Shown here: positions 15,785 through 24,359 of the stretch, piece by piece | Layout of the letters: every line of letters begins with the position of its first letter | Position numbering within the stretch: the stretch's first letter is position 1 | From: CANDOC01 sp965261725 | GTDB lineage: Bacteria; Pseudomonadota; Gammaproteobacteria; Pseudomonadales; Endozoicomonadaceae | DNA length: 64,000 bases | Reading direction: 5' to 3' | NCBI GenBank assembly: GCA_965261725.1 | Contig: CBDHDU010000012.1 | Location: forward strand, 1-64,000 | Made by a program: the position numbers and the translations under genes | Notes under the pieces: model-generated | What the model saw: the letters and a program-made list of their open reading frames with translations, nothing else | Database searches by the model: none | Told to the model about the DNA's origin: nothing

Positions 15785-18055
15785 TCATATTTTGAAATAT
15801 TGATGTTTGTTTAAAATGTCAAAAGCTGTATCACTATTACTTAACCCTGTTGCTAAACTTAAAAGATAATAGATCAAATCAACTTCGTCTTCGTTAACAG
15901 TTGCACTAAATTTCCGGTATACTTGACGAACTTTATTTTTTACAGACTCTTCTGAAGTCTGGGAATCTTTTGATGCATGTAACCAGCGATAAAAAACTGC
16001 TTGTATTCTTAAGCCTGCAACAGATGGGTCACATACTGTTTTATCCGCAGTTACTTTAGCCAGTTCAAGAAATTTTTGCTGAGTATGTAAACTTGTACCT
16101 ATCCTCAAATTGAAAATCAGGCAAGGGAGGCCACATAACTCAACAGAGTAGCCTTTGCATCCGGGAGTAGATGCCGATTTTATTAAAGCCATAACTCCAG
16201 CATACTTGCCTACGTAATCGACGGGAAAGCCCAAAAGTGGCTGACAGCCTGTAGTAAGTACAGTGTAACCATCACTTTCAAGTTGTTGAGCACAGCCAAA
16301 GTCAGCCAGCTTTAATTGACCATCATGAGAAATTAAAAAATTTGTTGCTTTCAGATCTCTATGGATGATTCTTTTACTATGTAGCCAGCCAAGTCCGAAC
16401 ATTATTGGTTTAAGGTATCCTTTGAGTTCCTCTGGAGAAAATCCACTCGCTGGTAATAATTGTTGTAAATTCTTCTCACAATACTCCATCTTAACAACAA
16501 GTTTTGCCGCACCTGATATTTGCCATACATCAAACACCCGGACAATATTTGTAGGTCGCTCTGACTTAATAAGTTCAAGTATTTTTTTTTCATTATCAAC
16601 TTGCTCCTGACGGCGAGGAGGGTTCTGATCTTTATCAACTCTTATGGCATAAATACAGTGATTATCTCTGTCTATACAGCGAAATACTTTACTTTGAACA
16701 CCCGCGAATGGTGCTTGAGTTACTATATATTTAGATCGGATTTCTTCAGGCAATTCCATCTGCAAAGTTTGTTTTTCTTTTGGAAGAACAGTTACTTTTT
16801 GAAGATCCCTTTCAGACTCCAACCTTGATAACAACTCCATATATCCATTACATGTAACTTGAACTGTAAACGCATCTTGAGCCCACGCCACTTTTCTCTC
16901 GGGAATCGGATTTGCCTGAAACTTAAAAATAGCACTATCACAACCTGCTCTGTCATCTACTGTCAGTTTATAATCTGCATTTAAATCAATTGGGATAGAA
17001 CTGATACTGGTATAATAAGAAAAATAACTACTCGAAAACTCTCTCGGCTCCAAATGCCTTGTCGTTTTCTTGGGGTTAAAGGCTGAATGTGTGAGTGGTG
17101 GTAAAGATTCTGATGAGGTTGCCAGCTTATGTACACAGAATTTCCCCGGATGTGCTCCCTCTTCTGGCCAATACACATCATAATCAAGACCTTTACTTAC
17201 TTCATTCACTAGAGGAACATCAATTACCGGATGAATCAAATTTCTTCTTAAAGCAGCACCACGGCCAACGTCCAAACCTGATAGCTCTGCAGTTCCTCCC
17301 TTGAATTTTTGACCAATCAAAACAGCATTATTTTTCCATGAAAGAAAGTCACCGTTATGATAAACAGCTAATTCATTAGGTATTGAACTATAACCAGTAT
17401 ATGTTTTGTATACAAAGCACCTACCTGGCAGTTCAAGGAACCCATACCTCCTATTACCCATAAAGAAAACAAAATACGCAAAATCAGAGTTCAACGTTTC
17501 TTTACACGCTACAAACTTATAACTGGCTCCCAATGCATTTTGTTTTCTGATTGGCAGAATGCATGGTTCACTACCATTTAAAACTACTAAAACAGGCTTC
17601 AGTTCACGACCACGATATGCTTTTGGAAAATAAAAAACTTGCCTTCTATCCACTGCATTCATTTTAGATATTTCAACACCTGAGCCTTCGACAACTACCT
17701 CACAAACCTGACACTGCTTTTGTGATTGCGATATAGAATCTCCTTCCTTTCCATTAATAACAAAATCCATCAGATAAGGTTCCACGGTAAGATTCTGATT
17801 TGCCTTAAATGACATATCATGGGAACCTCTTCCTTTATCTCCTTTTAGAATTTTTACTGTAAAGTTTAAGACAGGCTTACTTACCTCTTTTTTATATACA
17901 CCTTTTAAAGTAAAAAACTCCCCTTCCTTTTCAATAAGAATAATATAAAGAGGCAATGCACTAGCATTTCCAGAGGAAAAAAAAGACAGTACTATAGCTA
18001 TCAACAAACAATAGACAACACCATAACAAGCATTCCAGCATTTATTGAAAGCCAT
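15785..18055 (-). CDS. Exported eukaryotic-like Ser/Thr protein kinase, atypical ATP site
   Basis: The N-terminus is a hydrophobic signal (YGVVYCLLIAIVLSFFSSGN). About 400 residues of unknown, beta-rich sequence with paired Cys (CQVCEV) follow, then a protein kinase domain from about residue 440. Catalytic loop IIHRDLKATNFL (HRD Asp, Lys, Asn) at about 560 and KLADFG at about 582 are intact, and the alpha-C Glu is plausible (DNEKKILELI). The usual VAIK lysine is Arg (CIYAIRVDKD), and the Gly-rich loop is degenerate (APFAGVQSKVFRC). After DFG the APE segment is not canonical. It may use another lysine or be a pseudokinase. A strong GGAGG site precedes the ATG. Export suggests a host-directed role (inference). 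Confidence 0.85.
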   Translation of the reverse strand: MAFNKCWNACYGVVYCLLIAIVLSFFSSGNASALPLYIILIEKEGEFFTLKGVYKKEVSKPVLNFTVKILKGDKGRGSHDMSFKANQNLTVEPYLMDFVINGKEGDSISQSQKQCQVCEVVVEGSGVEISKMNAVDRRQVFYFPKAYRGRELKPVLVVLNGSEPCILPIRKQNALGASYKFVACKETLNSDFAYFVFFMGNRRYGFLELPGRCFVYKTYTGYSSIPNELAVYHNGDFLSWKNNAVLIGQKFKGGTAELSGLDVGRGAALRRNLIHPVIDVPLVNEVSKGLDYDVYWPEEGAHPGKFCVHKLATSSESLPPLTHSAFNPKKTTRHLEPREFSSSYFSYYTSISSIPIDLNADYKLTVDDRAGCDSAIFKFQANPIPERKVAWAQDAFTVQVTCNGYMELLSRLESERDLQKVTVLPKEKQTLQMELPEEIRSKYIVTQAPFAGVQSKVFRCIDRDNHCIYAIRVDKDQNPPRRQEQVDNEKKILELIKSERPTNIVRVFDVWQISGAAKLVVKMEYCEKNLQQLLPASGFSPEELKGYLKPIMFGLGWLHSKRIIHRDLKATNFLISHDGQLKLADFGCAQQLESDGYTVLTTGCQPLLGFPVDYVGKYAGVMALIKSASTPGCKGYSVELCGLPCLIFNLRIGTSLHTQQKFLELAKVTADKTVCDPSVAGLRIQAVFYRWLHASKDSQTSEESVKNKVRQVYRKFSATVNEDEVDLIYYLLSLATGLSNSDTAFDILNKHQYFKI

Positions 18056-18166
18056 TAAACCCTCCAGTTTATAAAAAACAAAACATCATTTTAATAAAGA
18101 ACAATTCACACCAACTTGCTAGAATTGTTTACTCTCTTGTTTTTTATTTAAATAAAAAAAACAGCT

Positions 18167-18198
18167 AAAAAATGAAAGGCATGTAAAACATGCCTTTC
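18167..18198 (-). terminator. Terminator of tolC
   Basis: On the minus strand GAAAGGCATG-ttttA-CATGCCTTTC (10-bp perfect stem, 18174-18198) is followed by ATTTTTTAGC. It lies 11 bp beyond the tolC stop codon. Confidence 0.85.
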
Positions 18199-18209
18199 AG
18201 AAAATATTA

Positions 18210-19613
18210 TTAGCTGTTCCTGGGCGCTGAACACCCCGGAGTCAAAAGCGAATGCTCCGCCTGACTAATCCACTTATTCAGATCAATCAAATCCTGTGGA
18301 CTTAAAGTACCTGCTGCCTGCTTCAGCTTCAGCGTATTAACAATAAAGTCATAACGTGCTGTCAGATAATCACGTTGCGCCGCATAGAGTTTACGTTGTG
18401 AATCCAGCACATCGATAATGTTACGGGTTCCAACCTCATAACCACTCTGTGTCGCACGTAATGCACTTTCTGATGAAACGATACCCTGACAGAGGGCATC
18501 AACACGTTCAATATCTGAAGTAACGAGTCGGTACTGGTTACGGGTAGAGGCAGAAACAGAACGCAGCTGATAATCCATTTGTTCCTGAGCTGCTTTCAAT
18601 AGGTGTTCAGATTCACGTGTTTTCGATGTAGTGGCACCACCGGAAAATATCGGCAAAGATAACTCCAGCCCATAGGTTGTTGTCGTGCCTCTGCCATTTA
18701 CTGTGCCACCATTTGCCATGCCTCCCGAACGAGCCGGATCCTTATAGTCGGTATAACCAACGATAGCATCAACCGTTGGCGCATGACCTGATTTACTGAT
18801 TTTGATTTGCTGCAGTGCAGACTCAACACCTTCTCTCGCAGATTTCAGACTGAGATTTTCTACAATCGCCTGATCAACCCATTTCTCCATCGCCGCCGGC
18901 ATGGGATAGTTGACGGGCATTTCCTTATTCATTGGTGCTATCAATGATACATAACTTCCTGTCATGACTCTCAGTTCTTCATAAGAGTTCTGCAACTCAC
19001 TCTCTGAGCGAATACGGGTTGCACGAGATGTGTCGTAAACAGCTTTGGCTTCATGTACATCAGTAATCGCAATCAGCCCAACATTAAAGCGTTGCTGACT
19101 ACGTTCCAGCTGCCCCTTATAAGCCTCTTCCTCCGCTCTTACAGAAGCCAGACTATCTTGTGCCCGCAATACATTGAAATACCCTTCCGACACTCGCAAA
19201 ATCAGGTTTTGCTGCTCAACGGCAAAATCTGCCTGTGCTTTGGAACTCAGCGTTTCAGACTGCTTATAAGTAAACCAGCTTGAAAGATTAAATACCGGCT
19301 GGCGTAGTGTGGCTGCCCAGTTGTGAGAGTTATATTCCGGCTTCAGGTCTTTACCGCCTTCGACCTCCTGCTTGTGATTGTTCTTTTGGGTATTGGCTGT
19401 GAGCCCGATATTAGGGAGCAAAAGTGCCAGCCCCTGCGGCATTTTCTCTTCTTCAGCTTTCAGGGTAGAACGTGCTGCAGCAAGCTGGGCATCATGCTGC
19501 AGGGCCATATTGTAGATATCCATCAGGTCGGGCTTTTTCTCACCCGCACTGACATGCACTGCGCATGCAGCAAGCGCAGAACATAGAACACGCCTCAGGT
19601 GTCTTGAGTTCAT
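18210..19613 (-). CDS. tolC: TolC family outer membrane efflux channel
   Basis: This outer-membrane channel partners with inner-membrane pumps for type I secretion and drug efflux. The mature protein follows a signal peptide (RRVLCSALAACAVHVSAG). It shows the two repeated outer-membrane efflux domains, with DIYNMALQHDAQLAAARSTL, the helix RVSEGYFNVLRAQDSLASVR, and LRATQSGYEVGTRNIIDVLD plus LYAAQRDYLTARYDFIVNTL in the second half. Length (467 aa) is typical. The start at 19613 is chosen because AGGAA lies 8 bp upstream and it begins the signal peptide; the longer frame to 19724 adds unrelated residues. It is divergent from thiC, an arrangement I recall from Pseudomonas. Confidence 0.95.
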   Translation of the reverse strand: MNSRHLRRVLCSALAACAVHVSAGEKKPDLMDIYNMALQHDAQLAAARSTLKAEEEKMPQGLALLLPNIGLTANTQKNNHKQEVEGGKDLKPEYNSHNWAATLRQPVFNLSSWFTYKQSETLSSKAQADFAVEQQNLILRVSEGYFNVLRAQDSLASVRAEEEAYKGQLERSQQRFNVGLIAITDVHEAKAVYDTSRATRIRSESELQNSYEELRVMTGSYVSLIAPMNKEMPVNYPMPAAMEKWVDQAIVENLSLKSAREGVESALQQIKISKSGHAPTVDAIVGYTDYKDPARSGGMANGGTVNGRGTTTTYGLELSLPIFSGGATTSKTRESEHLLKAAQEQMDYQLRSVSASTRNQYRLVTSDIERVDALCQGIVSSESALRATQSGYEVGTRNIIDVLDSQRKLYAAQRDYLTARYDFIVNTLKLKQAAGTLSPQDLIDLNKWISQAEHSLLTPGCSAPRNS

Positions 19614-19784
19614 CAGCTTGGTTCCTGTGTGTTGGCATAAGGGAAGAATTACGGAAACTACCACCCTTCGCACACCGGCAACAACCGATAGCGAAGCATG
19701 AGTACGCCATCCCACGGCGCACAATACTTGACAACTAACACCAAAAAATAGATTAATCCCTTACCCTGCGCCTGATTTTCCCTC

Positions 19785-19803
19785 AAAAATGATAATCAAT
19801 AAG
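19785..19803. promoter_or_regulatory. Possible Fur box between tolC and thiC
   Basis: The sequence contains ATGATAATCA, the core of the 19-bp Fur consensus. About 14 of 19 positions match over the full site. It lies 170 bp upstream of tolC and 125 bp upstream of thiC. Iron control of either gene is inferred, and AT-rich chance matches are common. Confidence 0.35.
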
Positions 19804-19925
19804 CTGCGAGCACCTTCTCTGCCAGGTTTTACATGTACATGACAGGTGGTTCACATAGCTATAATTCGAGCCATGGACGACCCGGTCGGCGTGAAGAAAC
19901 ATAATTGGACACATAGCACGGTATA

Positions 19926-21812
19926 ATGAACGACAATTCAAAGATAACATCTGATAATGATGCGAGACGCCTTAATGAAGAATCCGTTAAACCTTTTCCC
20001 AGCTCACGCAAGATTTATGTAACCGGTTCCCGGCCTGATCTCCGCGTCCCCATGCGGGAAATCAGCCTGTGCGATACACATACTTCATTTGGTGGTGAGA
20101 AGAACCCGGCTGTAACTGTGTACGACACCTCCGGTCCTTACACCGATCCTGAGGTTAATATTGATCTGCACAAAGGTCTGAATCCGCTGCGTACCCAATG
20201 GATTGAAGAACGTAACGATACAGAACTGCTGGATAACTTCTCTTCAAGTTTCACCCGCGAAAGCCTGAGCAACCCGGAACTGGAACACCTGCGCTTTGGT
20301 CCGATCCGCAAACCCCGCAAAGCTAAGCCCGGTCGCAATGTCACCCAGCTACACTACGCACGACAGGGCATCATTACGCCGGAAATGGAGTTCGTGGCAA
20401 TCCGTGAGAATATGAAACTGCAGGAGGCGCTGGAAAGCGGAGCACTGACAGAGCAGCACCCAGGGCAAAGCTTTGGTGCCAATATTCCGAAAGAAATCAC
20501 ACCGGAATTCGTTCGCCAGGAAATTGCATTAGGGCGTGCAATTCTGCCTAACAATATTAACCACCCGGAATCTGAACCGATGATTGTTGGTCGTAATTTT
20601 CTGGTGAAGATTAACGGCAATATCGGTAATTCAGCAGTTACCTCTTCCATTAATGAGGAAGTCGACAAACTGGTATGGGGTACCCGCTGGGGTGCAGACA
20701 CCATTATGGATCTGTCCACCGGCAAGCATATTCATCAAACCCGTGAGTGGATTATTCGCAACTCTCCGGTACCCATCGGTACGGTTCCCATTTATCAGGC
20801 ACTGGAAAAAGTAGGCGGTGTCGCCGAAGACCTGACCTGGGAACTGATACGGGATACATTGATTGAACAGGCCGAACAGGGCGTTGACTACTTCACCCTA
20901 CATGCCGGTGTACTGCTGCGCTATGTGCCGATGACCGTTAAACGTGTGACAGGTATTGTTTCCCGTGGTGGTTCCATTATGGCGAAATGGTGTCTGGCAC
21001 ATCACAAGGAAAACTTCCTATATACGCATTTCGAAGAAATCTGCGAAATCATGAAAGCGTACGATGTCGCCTTTTCTCTGGGTGATGGTCTGCGCCCGGG
21101 TTCCGTTGCTGATGCTAATGACGAAGCACAGTTCTCCGAACTGGAAACACTGGGCGAATTAACCAAGATCGCCTGGAAGCATGATGTTCAGACCTTTATC
21201 GAAGGCCCCGGTCATGTACCGATGCATATGATCAAGGAAAACATGGATAAGCAGCTGAGCGAATGCAGCGAAGCACCTTTCTATACCCTTGGCCCTCTGA
21301 CAACCGATATTGCTCCCGGTTACGATCACATTACCTCTGGTATCGGTGCAGCGATGATTGGCTGGTATGGCTGCGCCATGCTCTGCTACGTGACGCCTAA
21401 AGAACATCTGGGGCTACCCAATCGCGAGGATGTGAAACAAGGCATTATCACTTACAAGATTGCCGCCCACGCCGCTGATCTCGCAAAAGGTCATCCCGGC
21501 GCCCAGATTCGTGATAATGCGATGTCCAAGGCACGCTTTGAATTCCGCTGGGAAGACCAGTTTAATCTGGCACTCGACCCGGATACGGCCCGCTCTTACC
21601 ACGATGAAACTCTGCCAAAAGAGTCAGCCAAAGTGGCACACTTCTGCTCCATGTGTGGCCCGAAGTTCTGTTCAATGAAAATCAGTCAGGAAGTGCGTGA
21701 ATACGCTGCTGAAAACAAGATTCAACTGGCTGATGAAGCCGTTGAGACGGGTATGGCAGAAAAGGCCAGAGAATTTAACGAGAATGGTCGTGAGCTTTAT
21801 ACCGAGGTTTAA
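19926..21812 (+). CDS. thiC: Phosphomethylpyrimidine synthase ThiC
   Basis: This radical-SAM enzyme converts aminoimidazole ribotide to HMP-P, the pyrimidine half of thiamine. At 628 aa it has the long N-terminal domain (KIYVTGSRPDLRVPMREISL), the core PVPIGTVPIYQALEK and FTLHAGVLLRYVP, and EGPGHVPMHMIKENMD. The C-terminal [4Fe-4S]-binding Cys cluster HFCSMCGPKFCSMKI is present (about residues 574-582). All motifs are intact. No other thi gene is adjacent and I see no TPP riboswitch in its leader, which is unusual because bacterial thiC is commonly TPP-controlled. The ribosome site is weak. A terminator follows at 21838. Confidence 0.98.
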   Translation: MNDNSKITSDNDARRLNEESVKPFPSSRKIYVTGSRPDLRVPMREISLCDTHTSFGGEKNPAVTVYDTSGPYTDPEVNIDLHKGLNPLRTQWIEERNDTELLDNFSSSFTRESLSNPELEHLRFGPIRKPRKAKPGRNVTQLHYARQGIITPEMEFVAIRENMKLQEALESGALTEQHPGQSFGANIPKEITPEFVRQEIALGRAILPNNINHPESEPMIVGRNFLVKINGNIGNSAVTSSINEEVDKLVWGTRWGADTIMDLSTGKHIHQTREWIIRNSPVPIGTVPIYQALEKVGGVAEDLTWELIRDTLIEQAEQGVDYFTLHAGVLLRYVPMTVKRVTGIVSRGGSIMAKWCLAHHKENFLYTHFEEICEIMKAYDVAFSLGDGLRPGSVADANDEAQFSELETLGELTKIAWKHDVQTFIEGPGHVPMHMIKENMDKQLSECSEAPFYTLGPLTTDIAPGYDHITSGIGAAMIGWYGCAMLCYVTPKEHLGLPNREDVKQGIITYKIAAHAADLAKGHPGAQIRDNAMSKARFEFRWEDQFNLALDPDTARSYHDETLPKESAKVAHFCSMCGPKFCSMKISQEVREYAAENKIQLADEAVETGMAEKAREFNENGRELYTEV

Positions 21813-21837
21813 AGCTCAGGCATTTTAAAAACAAACC

Positions 21838-21864
21838 GTTCACCCGCAGTACATGCGGGTGAAC
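21838..21864. terminator. Bidirectional terminator between thiC and nagE
   Basis: GTTCACCCGCA-gtaca-TGCGGGTGAAC is a perfect 11-bp stem. On the minus strand it is followed by GGTTTGTTTTTAAAA, making it a good terminator for nagE; it also lies 25 bp after thiC. Confidence 0.8.
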
Positions 21865-21871
21865 ACTTTCA

Positions 21872-23293
21872 TCAGGTCAGCTGCCGCAGTTCATCTGCAA
21901 TCACTTCAGCTTCCGGCCCCAGTACCACCTGAAGATCACCATTATTGCCAACAGTAACCACAGCTTTGGCACCTAGCTGTTTTAACTCAACTTCATTTAC
22001 CTTATCCGGATTTTGAACACTAAGGCGCAAGCGGGTAATACAAGCGTCGATTGTCGTTATATTTTCAATTCCACCCAGAGCTTCCGCGAACTTCATGGCT
22101 CGACTGTTTTTCTCTGGTATCTGCGTCTCAGTCGTTTTCTCCTCGACATCATTTGATTCTGTTTGTGGTTGTTTTACCGCTGGCTCATCATCGTCCCAAC
22201 CCGGCGTTTTCCGTTTGAATATTTTGATACTGAAATAAAATAGGCAGAAATAAGCACCGCCAAAAAACACGCCCAGCATCAGTAGCCGTTCAGGTTTTGT
22301 TGCCAGCCCCCAGTTAAGAACAAAGTCAAAAAGCCCGGCGGAAAAGCCAAAACCGTGCAGTGTATCCAACTGCGTTGCCATAACCATCGACATTCCCGTT
22401 AACAGGGCATGCAATACAAACAGTACCGGTACCTGAAACATAAACAGAAATTCCAGCGGCTCTGTTACACCCGTCAGAAAAGCTGTCAGCGCAACAGAAA
22501 ATAAAGCGCCTCCCACCTGTTTACGTTTAGCTGACGGAGCCGCCAGATACATCGCCAGTGCAGCAGCAGGCAAGCCAAACATCATGATGGGATAGAACCC
22601 TGCCATAAATTTGCCTGCGGTCGGATCGCCAGCAAAGAACCGGTGCAAGTCTCCATTGACGATATCACCGGCGGCATTCACAAAGTCGCCAAGGCCGAAC
22701 CAGAAGATTGAATTTATTACATGGTGCAAACCAAACGGAATCAAAGCTCGGTTCAGAGTGCCATAAACAAATTCACCCCAGGCTCCTGAGTTGGCAACAC
22801 TGTGGCCAAAAGCATTAATCCCACTTTGCACAACGGGCCAGATATAACCACAACCCCAGGCCAGCAACAGAGCAAAAAAACCGGTTAGAATCGGAACCAG
22901 GCGTTTCCCGCCAAAGAAACCAAGGTAATCCGGCAACGTTGTCTGACTGAAACGGTTATAGGTGTGACCGGCAACAATCCCGGCAATAATGCCTCCAAAG
23001 AAAGACATATTAATTTCAGGGTTGATTGTTCGGGATGCCTGATCAAGTACAAAGAATCCGATAGCACCTGCCAGCGTTGCGGCACCGGCATTATCGCGGG
23101 ATATTCCTGTGGCTACCCCCATCGCAAACAGCAAAGGCAGGTTATCAAAAATGGCGCTGCCTGCTTTCGCCATAAAGGCGATATCCAGCAGATCAGGCTG
23201 CCCCAGTCGTAGTAACATAGCGGCCACAGGTAATGTGGCAATGGGCAACATCAACGCCTTACCAAGGCGCTGCAAATAGCCAAGGGCAGTCAT
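21872..23293 (-). CDS. nagE: PTS N-acetylglucosamine transporter subunit IIBC
   Basis: This membrane permease and phosphotransferase imports GlcNAc as GlcNAc-6-phosphate. The N-terminal EIIC domain (about 1-350) has many membrane spans, starting LGKALMLPIATLPVAAMLLR and including FGLHHVINSIFWF and GVTEPLEFLFMFQVP. A charged linker follows, then an EIIB domain whose phosphorylated Cys is in TTIDACITRLRLSV (about residue 417). It has no EIIA domain, so phosphate must come from a separate EIIA (crr-type) protein. It is divergent from nagBA, which degrade the product. Substrate assignment rests on that context and similarity to NagE; glucose PTS is the alternative. Confidence 0.92.
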   Translation of the reverse strand: MTALGYLQRLGKALMLPIATLPVAAMLLRLGQPDLLDIAFMAKAGSAIFDNLPLLFAMGVATGISRDNAGAATLAGAIGFFVLDQASRTINPEINMSFFGGIIAGIVAGHTYNRFSQTTLPDYLGFFGGKRLVPILTGFFALLLAWGCGYIWPVVQSGINAFGHSVANSGAWGEFVYGTLNRALIPFGLHHVINSIFWFGLGDFVNAAGDIVNGDLHRFFAGDPTAGKFMAGFYPIMMFGLPAAALAMYLAAPSAKRKQVGGALFSVALTAFLTGVTEPLEFLFMFQVPVLFVLHALLTGMSMVMATQLDTLHGFGFSAGLFDFVLNWGLATKPERLLMLGVFFGGAYFCLFYFSIKIFKRKTPGWDDDEPAVKQPQTESNDVEEKTTETQIPEKNSRAMKFAEALGGIENITTIDACITRLRLSVQNPDKVNEVELKQLGAKAVVTVGNNGDLQVVLGPEAEVIADELRQLT

Positions 23294-23474
23294 AAAACCT
23301 CCGGTTTATATTGTTCTGGGCAACATCGCCATGTCATGGCTTTGCTACCTTTATCCCCCGAAGGTCATGAGAAATTATTCGCCTGTATCTTCAGGCTGTA
23401 GTGACTGATGGCTCAGTCTTTAGATAATTAAAATCAATATGAGGCGCATAATAAATAACTCCCAGTATGGTATT

Positions 23475-23488
23475 GTGCAAGCTTGCAC
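23475..23488. promoter_or_regulatory. Perfect 14-bp palindrome in nagE-nagB intergenic region
   Basis: GTGCAAGCTTGCAC reads identically on both strands and lies 51 bp before nagB and about 180 bp before nagE. It is a candidate operator for a GlcNAc-responsive repressor; the sequence does not match the E. coli NagC consensus I know. No regulator gene is present nearby. Confidence 0.5.
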
Positions 23489-23538
23489 TATGTTTGTTGT
23501 AGGAATTCTGACCAAACTTAAATTGCTCGGAGTATAAA

Positions 23539-24354
23539 ATGCGTCTGATTCCTTTAACTACAGCTAAAACTGTTGGTGTCTGGAGCGCCCGTTTTATCGC
23601 GACACGAATCAAGGCTTTCAAACCGAGTCAGCAAAGACCTTTTGTTCTTGGCTTGCCTACCGGCAGTACACCTCTACAGACCTACCAGCACCTGATACAT
23701 CTTCACCAAAACGAAGGTTTAAGTTTCCGCCATGTTATGACCTTTAACATGGACGAGTATGTCGGGCTCTCAAGTGACCACCCACGTAGTTACCATGTTT
23801 TCATGCAGGAAGCCTTTTTCCGGCATATTGATATCCCTCCAGAAAACATCCATTTTCTTGATGGCTGTGCGCCGAATCTTGAACAGGAATGCATCCGTTA
23901 CGAACGCCTTATTCAACAGCTGGGAGGAATCGAACTGTTTTTAGGCGGTGTCGGTCATGACGGTCATATTGCTTTCAATATGCCAATGTCATCCCTGTCA
24001 TCACGTACCCGCATAAAGACTCTTTCGGATAAAACCCGGCAGGCTAATGCCCGTTTTTTTGAGAACAACCTGGCTGCCGTTCCCAAAGAGGCTCTGACAG
24101 TAGGTATTGCCACAATAATGGATGCCAGGGAAATATTAATTCTGGCTACAGGGGCAGGTAAAGCAGTGGCTATAAAACAAGCCATAGAAGGCTCCGTATC
24201 ACATGAATGGCCGGTTACCGCATTGCAATTTCACACCAAAACATTGTTTGCATGTGATAACGAGGCCTTAAGTGAACTGAAAGTAAGAACTTTGCACTAT
24301 TTTCAATCACTGGAAGAAAACGAAATAACATCTTTTATAAATCAGGAGCAATAA
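23539..24354 (+). CDS. nagB: Glucosamine-6-phosphate deaminase
   Basis: This enzyme converts glucosamine-6-phosphate to fructose-6-phosphate and ammonia. Family features are visible in order: LGLPTGSTPLQTYQ (phosphate loop), TFNMDEYVGL (catalytic Asp), and LGGVGHDGHIAFNMP (catalytic His). At 271 aa it is of normal length. A ribosome site GGAG lies 7 bp before the ATG. It is followed 5 bp later by nagA, so both are translated from one operon. Together with the divergent nagE it forms a complete GlcNAc uptake and breakdown module, relevant to chitin or host mucus use (inference). Confidence 0.97.
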   Translation: MRLIPLTTAKTVGVWSARFIATRIKAFKPSQQRPFVLGLPTGSTPLQTYQHLIHLHQNEGLSFRHVMTFNMDEYVGLSSDHPRSYHVFMQEAFFRHIDIPPENIHFLDGCAPNLEQECIRYERLIQQLGGIELFLGGVGHDGHIAFNMPMSSLSSRTRIKTLSDKTRQANARFFENNLAAVPKEALTVGIATIMDAREILILATGAGKAVAIKQAIEGSVSHEWPVTALQFHTKTLFACDNEALSELKVRTLHYFQSLEENEITSFINQEQ

Positions 24355-24359
24355 CGCCT

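Noticed and set aside
19620..19925. TPP riboswitch before thiC
   Set aside because: Neither conserved THI block was found on the plus strand in this interval.
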